A stretch of 64,000 bases of DNA from Ruminococcus sp. (GCA_017525915.1 JAFXSC010000002.1:1-64000), one strand, 5' to 3'; numbered from the stretch's first letter, positions 7,941 to 16,932 are shown. The notes: a model not told the origin generated them from the sequence alone. A program made the numbers and translations.

Positions 7941-8653
7941 TCACCGCCTTTCAATACCTGCATTATGTGTCCGCGCATTATCTCGTAGCCGTTGGTACAT
8001 ATGAGCAGTACCGCCACAAGATAGCGCCTGTGTCTTTCAAGTGATTTTCTCTCAACTGCCGCCCCGTCAGCAAGCTTTGCTATCGGGACTTTTTTTGTCC
8101 TGAGAAAATCCGCAAGGAGCTCCGGTTCGCTCCTCGCATAGCGTATCGCCTTGCCGCATATTTCAAGAGTGCGGCGCTGGCGTGGAGAATTCTCCGCAAC
8201 ATCGCTCATGGATACACCGAATTCGTTCATCTGTGCGGAAAGCTCCTCTATTTCCTTACGGGTCGCCTCACGGAGTTCGCAGTCAGCATATTCGTCAGTT
8301 TCATCTGCAACTGTATCGATCAGACTGTTGTCATCATCGTCGGTCTGGTCAAGCGAGAGCGTTCCCCTGCTGCGTTTTTCCCTGCGGAAATTGTCGATAA
8401 GCCGGTTCTTTATGTAAAGCGCGGCGAATTTCAGAAATGATCCGCGCAGCCGTGAATACTTCTTTATTGCTTCATAGAAGGCGAACATCGCTATGCTGAG
8501 TTCATCATCGCTTTCCTCAGGAGCGCGGTTCATGAACTTCGAGGTCTCTGAACGTATGAACGGCATATAAGCCTCGATAAGCTCGTCAGCCGCACGGCTG
8601 TCCTTCTTTGCTGCATAGACTTTTGATATGAGTTGTTTAGCATCGGGATCCAC
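7937..8653 (-). CDS. sigI: RNA polymerase sigma-I factor
   Basis: SigI family: a sigma region 2 (about residues 20-105, with FMNRAPEESDDELSIAMFAFYEAIKKY and FLKFAALYIKNRLIDNFRRE) followed by the SigI-specific C-terminal domain. In clostridia sigma-I factors control polysaccharide-degrading and cellulosomal genes. The open frame runs to 8764, but that codon is the -35 box of a sigma-A promoter. The best start is GTG 8653, preceded by GGGGGTGAG; ATG 8668 lacks a binding site and would lie at the start point of the second promoter. The operon is sigI-rsgI. Confidence 0.88.
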   Translation of the reverse strand: MDPDAKQLISKVYAAKKDSRAADELIEAYMPFIRSETSKFMNRAPEESDDELSIAMFAFYEAIKKYSRLRGSFLKFAALYIKNRLIDNFRREKRSRGTLSLDQTDDDDNSLIDTVADETDEYADCELREATRKEIEELSAQMNEFGVSMSDVAENSPRQRRTLEICGKAIRYARSEPELLADFLRTKKVPIAKLADGAAVERKSLERHRRYLVAVLLICTNGYEIMRGHIMQVLKGGE

Positions 8654-8678
8654 GATTCTCACCCCCATATTATTTATA

Positions 8679-8711
8679 GTATGCGTAAGCTGTCTCCCGA
8701 AACCGGGGTAG
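8679..8711 (-). promoter_or_regulatory. Candidate sigma-I autoregulatory promoter of sigI
   Basis: The minus strand reads CTACCCCG (8711-8704), 18 bases, CGCATA (8685-8680), then CTATAAA. It matches the element before the Pro/Glu-repeat gene in both blocks and in spacing. Autoregulation is usual for sigI genes. Predicted start about 8671, giving a short leader to GTG 8653. Confidence 0.6.
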
Positions 8712-8735
8712 CCGGCACTATTTCTCATATTAAAT

Positions 8736-8764
8736 ATAATAGCAGAGTTCTCCGCAGTTATCAA
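8736..8764 (-). promoter_or_regulatory. Sigma-A promoter of sigI
   Basis: The minus strand reads TTGATA (8764-8759), 17 bases, TATTAT (8741-8736). It would give basal expression upstream of the sigma-I-like promoter. Confidence 0.75.
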
Positions 8765-8795
8765 GTCTTTTTTTGCGGAAAAATCTCATCAGGTA

Positions 8796-8824
8796 TTTAC
8801 TTTCGCGACACTCCGTGGTATAAT
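8796..8824 (+). promoter_or_regulatory. Promoter of the GH25 lipoprotein operon
   Basis: TTTACT (8796-8801), 17 bases ending in GTGG, then TATAAT (8819-8824). It lies divergent to the sigI promoters. Confidence 0.75.
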
Positions 8825-8853
8825 TATTCTATCATTCTTGAAAGGATTATAAT

Positions 8854-10161
8854 ATGAAATACAAACTTGCCATCCCTGCCGCAGCTCTTCTCACACTTAC
8901 CTGCGGCTGCGGAAAAATAAAAAGCAGCGGAAGTCCCTCCGAGGTGACTTCTTCCTCCGCAGAAACTGCCTCCACTGCCGTCAGCGAAACGACTACTGCT
9001 GTCACGACCAAGGCGGTCATCACAACGACAAAAAAAGCCGAGCCTCCGAAGGACCTCGTTATGGAGAACAAGCAGAAGCTCGGCGTTTACGATAAAGTCA
9101 AGGTCGCGGACTTCATCACCTCAACAAATGCAGTCCTCACAGAGCCGGACGCCGCCGTTGATACCTCAAAGACCGGAAGCTGCGAGATAACCGTTAAGTA
9201 CGAGATAAACGGCTCTCAGTACGAAAAGACGCTTTCATATACGGTCGAGGACAACACAGACCCTATCGTCCTCAATTCCGGCTGGGCTGCAAACCATGTC
9301 AGAGGAACACAGTTCGACCTTGGAAAATATGTCGGCTATGCCGATAACTATGACAGTGCCCCCGTTCTTACCTATACCGGCAATATCGACCCGAATACAA
9401 GCGGCAGCTACCCCATAACCGCTACCGTCACCGACAGCTCCGGAAATTCCACGAGCTGGGACCTCATCATAAAGGTCGCGGACAGCTTTCCGCCGACGCA
9501 GTACGACAACGGTGACCCGATGCCCTTCACTAACTTCATAGGAGCCAATGCAAACACAGGCGCGGTGAGCTTCGGCATCGACGTTTCTGAGTGGCAGGGC
9601 GATATCGACTTCAACGCGGTAAAATCCGACGGCTGCTCGTTCGTTTTCATGAGAGCAGGATACTGTTACAGTCACATCGTCAAGGACCCATACTTCGACC
9701 AGAATTTCAGCAGAGCAAAGGCTGCCGGTCTGAATACAGGCTTATACTTCTACACGACAGCTTCAAATGAGGAACAGGCTCGCGAACAGGCAAGGTGGGT
9801 CATCGAACAGCTCGGCGGTCAGAAGCTCGAACTCCCTATTGCCTTCGACTGGGAGGAGTTCGGAACGTTTCAGGAATACGGCATGAGCATCCATGACATC
9901 AACGAGGTCTATCTCGCATTTGCCGACGAAGTTGAAAAGGCTGGCTATACGCCCATGCTTTACAGCAGCAAGAATTTCCTCAATACTGTCTGGTCTGAGG
10001 ACACGAAAAAGGCTCACCCGGTATGGCTCGCCCACTTCATAGACAGGACAGACTATACCGGAGAATACGATATCTGGCAAGGAAGCTGCACCGGAAAGAT
10101 TTCTGGTATATACGGAGATGTTGACCTGAACGTGCTCTATAAGGAGCTTCCCCTGAGCTGA
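8854..10161 (+). CDS. GH25 lysozyme-family lipoprotein
   Basis: A 435-residue exported protein. The N-terminal hydrophobic stretch ends in LTCGCGK, a plausible lipobox. A Ser/Thr-rich spacer follows, then immunoglobulin-like repeats (about 65-220) with the DNTDPIV and DSFPPTQ signatures of bacterial Ig-like modules. A glycoside hydrolase family 25 domain runs from about 240 to the end, starting GIDVSEWQGDIDF and carrying the acidic pair in AFDWEEF. It should cleave peptidoglycan glycan strands at the cell surface. It begins a plus-strand operon with the TerB-like and DUF2791 genes (gaps of 13 and 16 bases). Confidence 0.88.
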   Translation: MKYKLAIPAAALLTLTCGCGKIKSSGSPSEVTSSSAETASTAVSETTTAVTTKAVITTTKKAEPPKDLVMENKQKLGVYDKVKVADFITSTNAVLTEPDAAVDTSKTGSCEITVKYEINGSQYEKTLSYTVEDNTDPIVLNSGWAANHVRGTQFDLGKYVGYADNYDSAPVLTYTGNIDPNTSGSYPITATVTDSSGNSTSWDLIIKVADSFPPTQYDNGDPMPFTNFIGANANTGAVSFGIDVSEWQGDIDFNAVKSDGCSFVFMRAGYCYSHIVKDPYFDQNFSRAKAAGLNTGLYFYTTASNEEQAREQARWVIEQLGGQKLELPIAFDWEEFGTFQEYGMSIHDINEVYLAFADEVEKAGYTPMLYSSKNFLNTVWSEDTKKAHPVWLAHFIDRTDYTGEYDIWQGSCTGKISGIYGDVDLNVLYKELPLS

Positions 10162-10174
10162 AAGGAAACCCGAT

Positions 10175-11668
10175 ATGAACGACAAGTTCGGGACATTCGA
10201 CCTGTTCATCAGTGACCTGAATGATAAAGCGGATGCCAATACATACCGCAGCATACCTGTGAAGAATTACATACGCCGCGCAGAAAAAGCCCCGGTGCCG
10301 GAAAGGATAAGGCAGATGAAGGAGCTTGCCTTCACTTCGGAGGCTTACTGGAAGACCTCTCCGTGGCTTTTCAGACAGCAAGGACTTTTCATGGCGGACT
10401 ATACTGACGACCAGCCCTTCGGCGAGGACTTTCCCGCCTACTATCCCACTTACCGTGACCTCAGCACGGAACAGCTCCGAGGCTATTTTTCTTGGAGGAC
10501 CGCCGTCAGACGCGGTGAGCTCCCAGATGCGCCGCAGCCCTTCATACTCATGTATGCCTATGAGCTGATAAACCTTATCGGAGCAGGCTCTCCGGAGGAA
10601 GCCTTCGGCAAGCTCAAATACCTTTTTTCCCGTTACAGTGAGGGCTGTCAGGAGCTCCAGCGCGGCGCTGAAAAGTGGCTCTGCGACTTCGCGGCTTACT
10701 ATCAGCTCCCGAAGGAATTGCTCGGAGATACGCCCGATATGATTTACGACAGGGCTGTGCTCACTCTCCGTGACTGGGACGAGCAGGACGATGACAGCCT
10801 GTTTTTCGCGATATCAAGGCTCTCAGCCTATCAGCCGGAGCACTCTGCAATGTTTGAAGAATCGCCTGAGCTTTTCCGCAACGCGGTCTGCCGTGCCTAT
10901 TCCGCACTCGCCGAGCATTTCAGGCTCAAGCGGAAAAATCCTCTCGCGGAAAAGCTTTTCGGCAAGACTGTAGAGATCAGGCACCGGCTCTTTGAAGGTG
11001 CGGTCTTCTTCGATACCGATCCGCGCAGAAGTCTCGATTACGAGATCGACCCGATACACAGCATCATCTGCCGCTCCGGCGACTGGTTCTGCCGGAAACT
11101 CTACGGCAACCGCGGCAGGAACAAGCTGCTCGGTGAGATAGTCCGCACCGTTGACAGTTCACTCCGTGAGATCACCGGCAGACAGCATAAAATAGCCGCC
11201 GGTGAGCTCTCCGCTTTTTCCGCGAAGCTCATTGCAAAGGCTGTGCAGAATACTGTGAATGAGCAGAAGCGGACCGAGCAAAGGCACATCACCATCGACC
11301 TCTCAATGCTCGGGGCAATACGCTCCGCTGCCGATATCACGCGCGAAAGGCTCATCGTTGACGAGGAGGAGGAAGAAGCACTCTCCCCTGCCCCAGCCAC
11401 GCCGCCGGTCATCGAAAAGCCGGCAGATAATTCCCTGCTGAACGCCGCTGAAACGGCTTTCCTGAGAACACTGCTGTGCGGCGGAGACTATGCCGGCACA
11501 GCAGGAAAATACGGTGTTCTCCCTTCCATTGCTGCGGACAGCATAAACGAAAAGCTGTTTGACATTTTCAGCGACAACGTGATAGAGTTCAGCGGAGACG
11601 TCCCCTGCATCATTGAAGATTATTCCGATGAACTGAACGAAAAATTCGGCATACAGACAGATCAATAA
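10175..11668 (+). CDS. TerB_N/TerB_C domain protein
   Basis: A 497-residue cytoplasmic protein. Residues about 30-220 match TerB_N, recognisable by LRGYFSWRTAVRRGE and LMYAYELINLIG. The last 70 residues match TerB_C (INEKLFDIFSDNVIEF ... IIEDYSDELNEKFG). No classical TerB core is evident between them. Such proteins have been linked by comparative genomics to stress and DNA-processing gene clusters. Here the gene sits 16 bases before a BrxD-like ATPase and near an Lhr-like helicase, so a shared nucleic-acid function is inferred. The start has an AAAGGAAA site. Confidence 0.8.
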   Translation: MNDKFGTFDLFISDLNDKADANTYRSIPVKNYIRRAEKAPVPERIRQMKELAFTSEAYWKTSPWLFRQQGLFMADYTDDQPFGEDFPAYYPTYRDLSTEQLRGYFSWRTAVRRGELPDAPQPFILMYAYELINLIGAGSPEEAFGKLKYLFSRYSEGCQELQRGAEKWLCDFAAYYQLPKELLGDTPDMIYDRAVLTLRDWDEQDDDSLFFAISRLSAYQPEHSAMFEESPELFRNAVCRAYSALAEHFRLKRKNPLAEKLFGKTVEIRHRLFEGAVFFDTDPRRSLDYEIDPIHSIICRSGDWFCRKLYGNRGRNKLLGEIVRTVDSSLREITGRQHKIAAGELSAFSAKLIAKAVQNTVNEQKRTEQRHITIDLSMLGAIRSAADITRERLIVDEEEEEALSPAPATPPVIEKPADNSLLNAAETAFLRTLLCGGDYAGTAGKYGVLPSIAADSINEKLFDIFSDNVIEFSGDVPCIIEDYSDELNEKFGIQTDQ

Positions 11669-11684
11669 CACGAAAGGCAGTAAT

Positions 11685-12992
11685 ATGAATATTCCTAAAA
11701 GGATAGCTTCGGCGGTGATCAATTCGCTGAAGGGCGGTGTAGTGCCGCGGACCGGTCTCCCCTATATCACGGTGGGACGTGAAAAAGAAATTGAAGCCCT
11801 GCTGAGGGACGTCGATATCATCTCGGAGGGCGGTGCTTCCTTCCGCTTCATTGTCGGAAAGTACGGCAGCGGCAAAAGCTTTCTCCTGCAAACTATAAGA
11901 AGTCATGTCATGGACAGGAATTTCGTGGTCGTTGACGCTGATCTTTCCCCAGAGAGAAGACTTCACGGCAACAAGGGTCAGGGACTTGCGACCTACCGCG
12001 AACTTATTACAAATATGTCAACAAAGACCCGTCCGGATGGCGGTGCGCTCACTCTTGTGCTCGACAGGTGGATAAGCGGTATTCAGTCCGAGGTCGCTTC
12101 CGGCGGAATTTTCCCGGATTCTCCCGGCTTTGCGGAGGCTGTTGAGAGCCGCATCCATTCGGTGATAGGCTCGCTTAACGAAATGGTGCACGGCTTTGAT
12201 TTCGCAAGGCTGCTGACCATGTACTATCGTGCCGGAATTGCCGGTGACGATGCATCGAAGGCAAAGATAATCCGCTGGTTCAGAGGCGAATACGACACCA
12301 AGACCGAAGCGAGAGCTGATCTCGGAGTGAACATAATAATCACAGACGATGACTGGTACGAGTATATCAAGCTTTTCGCGGCATTCCTCAGACGAGCCGG
12401 TTACAGCGGTCTGCTCGTGCTCATTGACGAACTCGTGAACATCTACAAAATCCCCAACAGCATCACGCGCCAGTACAACTACGAAAAGATACTGACGATG
12501 TACAACGATACCTTGCAGGGGAAAGCACGTCACCTCGGCATTATCATGGGCGGTACTCCCCAGTGCATCGAGGACACGCGCCGCGGCGTTTTCAGCTATG
12601 AGGCTCTGCGTTCAAGGCTCGCGGACAGCCGTTTCAGCAGCGGCAGCCTGCCCGATATGATGTCACCGATAATCAGACTCGTTCCCCTCACCTATGAGGA
12701 AATGCTCGTCCTCATCGAGAAGCTCGCCGATATCCACGCCCAGCTTTTCGGCTATCCCCAGCGCATAACACAGGACGAAATGATCGCTTTTATTCAGGCA
12801 GAATACGGCAGGATAGGCGCCGACAGCCACATTACTCCCCGTGAAGTGATCCGCGATTTCATCAGCGTACTTGATATCGCATTCCAGAACCCACAAAGCT
12901 CCTTCGCCGAGATAATCGGTACAGTCAGCTCCGCCGCTCCGACGTCCACTGACACAGACAGCGACGAGGACTTTGCGGAATTCGAGATATAA
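11685..12992 (+). CDS. DUF2791 / BrxD-like P-loop ATPase
   Basis: A 435-residue ATPase of the DUF2791 family, which includes BrxD of some BREX phage-defence systems. Walker A is GKYGSGKSF (about residues 57-65) and the Walker B-like strand is LLVLIDELVNIYK. The N-terminal GLPYITVGREKEIEALL segment and the RGVFSYEALRSRL arginine-finger region also fit. No PglZ or PglX methylase is present in the window, so this is not a complete BREX locus. It is the last gene of the GH25-TerB-ATPase operon and converges with the helicase gene at 13028. Confidence 0.85.
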   Translation: MNIPKRIASAVINSLKGGVVPRTGLPYITVGREKEIEALLRDVDIISEGGASFRFIVGKYGSGKSFLLQTIRSHVMDRNFVVVDADLSPERRLHGNKGQGLATYRELITNMSTKTRPDGGALTLVLDRWISGIQSEVASGGIFPDSPGFAEAVESRIHSVIGSLNEMVHGFDFARLLTMYYRAGIAGDDASKAKIIRWFRGEYDTKTEARADLGVNIIITDDDWYEYIKLFAAFLRRAGYSGLLVLIDELVNIYKIPNSITRQYNYEKILTMYNDTLQGKARHLGIIMGGTPQCIEDTRRGVFSYEALRSRLADSRFSSGSLPDMMSPIIRLVPLTYEEMLVLIEKLADIHAQLFGYPQRITQDEMIAFIQAEYGRIGADSHITPREVIRDFISVLDIAFQNPQSSFAEIIGTVSSAAPTSTDTDSDEDFAEFEI

Positions 12993-12996
12993 CAAC

Positions 12997-13022
12997 AGCC
13001 GGAAGTCATATGACTTCCGGCT
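12997..13022. terminator. Shared bidirectional terminator between the BrxD-like and helicase genes
   Basis: A perfect 26-base palindrome, AGCCGGAAGTCAT joined to its complement. It is followed on the plus strand by GATTTTTA. It separates two convergent genes. Confidence 0.75.
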
Positions 13023-13027
13023 GATTT

Positions 13028-15268
13028 TTATCCGCAGTATGCAGACCATTCCTTAATGCGTTCCCTCATGCCCTTGATATCGAGTATACCGTGTGCAAAG
13101 CCCTTTCTGATGAGCTCCGGCGGAAGGTACTCATCGTACTTCTCAAACACGGGGACTTCGCCCGGATACACAAGGTCCTCCGGCGGGAAATCCTTTGCAG
13201 CTTCTTCTGAAACAACGCGGAAGAATTCCTCCGGTGCAGCCTTCATCGTGAACTGAATGAAATACGGACGAGAGCTGTCCATGCCCTTTAGTCCGAGGCG
13301 CTCCGCACATTTTATCTTCAGCAGGCGTTCAAGCGCAAGAAAAGCGTAGCTTCCGAGCCAAGGCAGCAGACACCACATACTTCCTCCGAGACATATCAGC
13401 GGTGTATCGGTAAAGCCAGAGTTTTTCGCGGTATTACGAGCCTGTATAAGCCTTGCGGCGGCGTTTTTCATGAGGTAGGGATAACTCTTTTCCTCGCGGA
13501 GCACAAGCCTCATACGTTCGAGTATCTTTGTGTTGATATCGCCGGGACAGTCCCCGAAATACGCAGGGACTTTGCCCTTTATCTTCTCGACATAGACCAA
13601 TCTCCTCTTATGGTCGAGTTCCTCCACTATCCACACATGACCGGCTATGGCGAGCTTTTCCCCGACAGGCGGCGGCATCACGACAGTGCCGAGCTCCTGC
13701 GATTCCCAGCGGACGGTGTACTCCTCGTTCTCCTGAAATACTGCGTAGAACTTGAAGCTGTTGATTACTCTCTCGCCGGCAAGACCGACTATCAGCCCTC
13801 CCTCCTCGGTGCGCTGTATATGTTCAGTCTCAAGAAGGTGGCGCAGCAGAAGCTTGTAGTCGTCATGACTTATCCTATGGAATACTTTAAGTGTAAGCAC
13901 GCTCCTCGCGAGCTCGGAAGGCTTCATTTCGCCGTTTGAAGCAAGTGTACCCATGGTCTGGTGATAGAGCAGCGAGAATGGAAGACGGTCAAGCTTCGGC
14001 GGCTCGACCCAGCGCTCCTCGATGTAGGTCTGGACGAGCGCTATCCCCTGCAAGAGCTTCCAGGGTATCGTCTCCGGCAGAAGTGAACGCGGTTCCGGAA
14101 GCTCCTCGCGCACAACGAACCACATCTCCGGCGGAAGTCCGCGCCTTCCCGTGCGTCCCATTCTTTGAAGGAAGGACGAAACGGTGAACGGCGCATCTAT
14201 CTGAAAGGCACGTTCAAGCCTTCCGATGTCGATACCAAGCTCGAGAGTAGCGGTCGTGCAGGTGGTCATGAAGGTATCCTCGTCCTTCATCGCAGCCTCG
14301 GCAGTCTCACGGTAGGCGGCAGAGAGGTTGCCGTGGTGTATCAGAAAACGGTCCGGCTCGCCGTTGGCTTCGCAGTAGGAGCGGAGAGTCGTCGTGACAG
14401 CCTCGCATTCCTCTCGCGAATTGACGAAGACAAGGCATTTTCTGCCGCGTGTATGCTCAAAGATATAGCCCATTCCGGCATCTGCGTTTTCAGGCGCGGT
14501 ATCGGTCGGCAGGTCAAGCTCAGGCAGAGCTTCGGGGACATCCTTTTCGTCCGCAGCGCCGTTCTTCTGTGAGATGTAGAAATGCTCCATCGAAAGCCGC
14601 CATTTCACGCCCTTGGCTTCTATCTTTGGTACGACAGTACCTTTTCCGGTACCGGCAGCAAGAAACTCACCGGCAGCAGCCGGGTCGCCTATCGTTGCGG
14701 AAAGCCCTATCCTACGCGGATTAGTCCCCGAAAGCCGGGAGAGTCTTTCTATAAGGCAGAGCGTCTGTCCGCCGCGGTCACCGCGCATAAGCGAGTGTAC
14801 CTCGTCAATGACGATAAATCTGAGGTCGCCGAAAAGCTTAGGTATGAGCGCGTGCTTTCTGAGAAGCATAGCTTCAAGGGACTCCGGCGTTATCTGGAGT
14901 ATGCCGGAGGGCTTTTTCAGCATCTTGCTTTTGTGTGACTGTGCAACGTCGCCGTGCCAGTGCCATACGGGTATGTCAGCCTCCTCGCAGAGCTCGTTGA
15001 GGCGGCTGAACTGGTCATTGATAAGCGCTTTCAGCGGTCCGATGTATATTGCCCCGACCGATGCCGGCGGCTTCTCTGAAAGCAGTGTCAGTATAGGAAA
15101 AAAAGCAGCCTCAGTTTTGCCCGAGGCTGTTGAAGCTGAAAGCAGGACGTTCTCATCGGTATTGAAAATCGCGTCGGCAGCGGCTGCCTGTATCGCACGG
15201 AGCTCTTCCCAGCCGCTGCGGTAGATGAAGTCCTGAATAAACGGTGCGTACCTGTTGAAAATATCCAT
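13028..15268 (-). CDS. Lhr-like DEAD/DEAH-box superfamily 2 helicase
   Basis: A 746-residue helicase. Visible motifs: Walker A in STASGKTEAAFF (about 43-54), DEVH in VIDEVHSLMRGDRGG, SAT in GLSATIGDP, and motif VI in QRMGRTGRRG. The C-terminal part has no recognised extra domain. It resembles the Lhr/BrxHI group. It lies next to, but convergent with, the DUF2791 ATPase and TerB-like gene, an association suggesting one DNA-processing or defence module. Its start is two bases after the ArsC-like stop, so it is also the last gene of the maf operon. No clear ribosome binding site precedes it. Confidence 0.87.
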   Translation of the reverse strand: MDIFNRYAPFIQDFIYRSGWEELRAIQAAAADAIFNTDENVLLSASTASGKTEAAFFPILTLLSEKPPASVGAIYIGPLKALINDQFSRLNELCEEADIPVWHWHGDVAQSHKSKMLKKPSGILQITPESLEAMLLRKHALIPKLFGDLRFIVIDEVHSLMRGDRGGQTLCLIERLSRLSGTNPRRIGLSATIGDPAAAGEFLAAGTGKGTVVPKIEAKGVKWRLSMEHFYISQKNGAADEKDVPEALPELDLPTDTAPENADAGMGYIFEHTRGRKCLVFVNSREECEAVTTTLRSYCEANGEPDRFLIHHGNLSAAYRETAEAAMKDEDTFMTTCTTATLELGIDIGRLERAFQIDAPFTVSSFLQRMGRTGRRGLPPEMWFVVREELPEPRSLLPETIPWKLLQGIALVQTYIEERWVEPPKLDRLPFSLLYHQTMGTLASNGEMKPSELARSVLTLKVFHRISHDDYKLLLRHLLETEHIQRTEEGGLIVGLAGERVINSFKFYAVFQENEEYTVRWESQELGTVVMPPPVGEKLAIAGHVWIVEELDHKRRLVYVEKIKGKVPAYFGDCPGDINTKILERMRLVLREEKSYPYLMKNAAARLIQARNTAKNSGFTDTPLICLGGSMWCLLPWLGSYAFLALERLLKIKCAERLGLKGMDSSRPYFIQFTMKAAPEEFFRVVSEEAAKDFPPEDLVYPGEVPVFEKYDEYLPPELIRKGFAHGILDIKGMRERIKEWSAYCG

Positions 15269-15270
15269 GA

Positions 15271-15621
15271 TTATTTAAGGAGCGCTTCCCATTCGCTTTC
15301 GCGGAAGCCAACGAGAACGGCACTGTCTGTGATAAGGAGCGGACGCTTGACGAGCATACCGTCCGATGCGAGAAGTTCAAGCTGCTCACTGTCTGACATT
15401 GAAGGCAGCCTGTCTTTAAGCTCAAGCGAGCGGTATAGCATACCGCTCGTGTTGAAGAACTTTTTCAGCGGCAGACCGCTGAGACTCTGCCATTTCTCAA
15501 GCTCCTGACGGGTAGGATTGTTCTCCTTTATATCGCGCAGCTCGTAGCTTATACCGCTGTCTTCGAGCCATTTCTGTGCCTTTTTGCAGGTCGAGCATTT
15601 AGGGTAGCATATAAAAAGCAT
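15271..15621 (-). CDS. ArsC/Spx-family thioredoxin-fold protein
   Basis: A 116-residue protein of the ArsC/Spx/YffB family. It keeps the N-terminal redox motif CSTCKK (residues 9-14), the RDIKENNPTREEL-like block, and the KRPLLI segment around residue 92. Family members include glutaredoxin-dependent arsenate reductases and the Spx regulators. There are no ars genes nearby, so a general redox or regulatory role is as likely as arsenate reduction. It sits between the DUF1015 gene and the helicase in one minus-strand run. Confidence 0.82.
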   Translation of the reverse strand: MLFICYPKCSTCKKAQKWLEDSGISYELRDIKENNPTRQELEKWQSLSGLPLKKFFNTSGMLYRSLELKDRLPSMSDSEQLELLASDGMLVKRPLLITDSAVLVGFRESEWEALLK

Positions 15622-15660
15622 ATCTGTTGCCTTTCTTTGATTGATTTGTCGGACACGCTA

Positions 15661-16932
15661 TCAGAGGGTTATCCTTCTTGCTTCCATGTAGAAACGCTTG
15701 TCCTCTGCATGACCCATTGAGAAGGTCTTGCGAGGGAGAGCGCCGTCCTTGATAACGGTCGGGAAAAGCTGGGATTTGTCCATATCGGGCAGGATAAAGC
15801 CAAGTCCGCTGTGCTTCTTTGCAAGTGACTTAACGGTATCGGCGCCGTGGATATAGTCTATCTTTCCGCCGTTGGCCTTTATATATCCGTCAAGGAAGTT
15901 CTGGAGAGAGCCTACGGAAAGATTGGAGGTCTTCTTGGTTATATAGAGTTTCTTCTCCGTGCCGTCCGTGCAGAGGATAACGTACTGGTCGGAGGTCTCA
16001 GTCTCGGAAAGTCCGAGCGCGTCTGTCAGCTCAGATACGAGCTTTGCGTTGTCAACACCGTATACAAGGCGGTGGATAGCCTCGAATTTCAGTGCATCGC
16101 TGTGGAGGTTCACTATCTCTGCAAGCGCATAGCGTGCCGGATGGTCAGAGAGATCCTTGTCCGGATTCGCCTTTTTGAGCTGCTCATAGAACTCCTTTGC
16201 GGTAGCGAGAGAATGGTTGCCGTCACCCATCGCATAGAGGAGTACCGGAGCGCCGTCAAGACCGTACTTGCCGTTGAACACATCGGGGGCGGAAAGAGCT
16301 GTAAGTGCGGAATCTATTCTCTCCTGCTCAGCTTCGTCTGCGAGCCACCCCTTGATGCTGCCGCCGTTCTGCATGAGTTCGGTGTCGTACAGCTTCTTCA
16401 TGCTGCCGGTCTTTGCTGCAAGGGGCTCTATAACTGTATTTTCCGGGTCGTCAATGAGTATCATGATATGCGGAAGCTCAAGCGGTGCGCCCTGACGCAC
16501 CTTGATGCGCGGAGGTATGCGCTCTATAACGGTAGCCTCAGTCGCGCGGACCTCCGAACTGCTTCCCTTTGAGAAATCGTACTTTTCAAGGTCGATAGCG
16601 CCGACTATTCCCTGACGGAGTATGCCGTTGCTCTGGACGCGCTCAACATATACCATAGCGTTCCTGTATTCATCGAAGATGCCGCCCGAAACGTACTTGT
16701 CCATAGCACTGTGGATAGCGTCGATACGTCCTGCAACGCCGTCCTGTTCAAGATAAAGCTCGGGAAGGATAAGGTTGAGGGTCGAAGGAGCATCGCCGAC
16801 TGTACTGCTCACCTGCTCCCAGTATTCGGGCTCGCTGGTGTACTGGTCGCAGGCAATGACTGACCACTTGTACATATCTGTTCCCTGCTTCGGAAGAAGG
16901 ATATCCGCGTTGTGAAAAGCTGTTGAATTCAT
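15661..16932 (-). CDS. DUF1015 family protein
   Basis: A 423-residue conserved cytoplasmic protein. The DUF1015 pattern is clear: an N-terminal WSVIACDQYTSEPEYWE, VERVQSNGILRQGIVGAIDLEKYDF, and a central LYAMGDGNHSLATAKEFYEQ. The molecular function is not established. The start ATG overlaps the maf stop (ATGA) and has AAAGGAG within the maf 3' end, showing translational coupling. Confidence 0.9.
   Translation of the reverse strand: MNSTAFHNADILLPKQGTDMYKWSVIACDQYTSEPEYWEQVSSTVGDAPSTLNLILPELYLEQDGVAGRIDAIHSAMDKYVSGGIFDEYRNAMVYVERVQSNGILRQGIVGAIDLEKYDFSKGSSSEVRATEATVIERIPPRIKVRQGAPLELPHIMILIDDPENTVIEPLAAKTGSMKKLYDTELMQNGGSIKGWLADEAEQERIDSALTALSAPDVFNGKYGLDGAPVLLYAMGDGNHSLATAKEFYEQLKKANPDKDLSDHPARYALAEIVNLHSDALKFEAIHRLVYGVDNAKLVSELTDALGLSETETSDQYVILCTDGTEKKLYITKKTSNLSVGSLQNFLDGYIKANGGKIDYIHGADTVKSLAKKHSGLGFILPDMDKSQLFPTVIKDGALPRKTFSMGHAEDKRFYMEARRITL

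Noticed and set aside
8662-8687. ACCCCC-N17-CGTA on the plus strand as a sigma-I promoter for the GH25 gene
   Set aside because: It lies inside the sigI leader, overlaps the sigI ribosome binding site, and is far from the well-placed TATAAT of the GH25 gene.
8654-8764. Longer N-terminus for SigI
   Set aside because: The frame opens in the -35 box of a sigma-A promoter and crosses both promoters; GTG 8653 has the only ribosome binding site.
10175-15268. A complete BREX phage-defence locus
   Set aside because: No PglX methylase, PglZ or BrxC is present, so only a BREX-like relationship is claimed.
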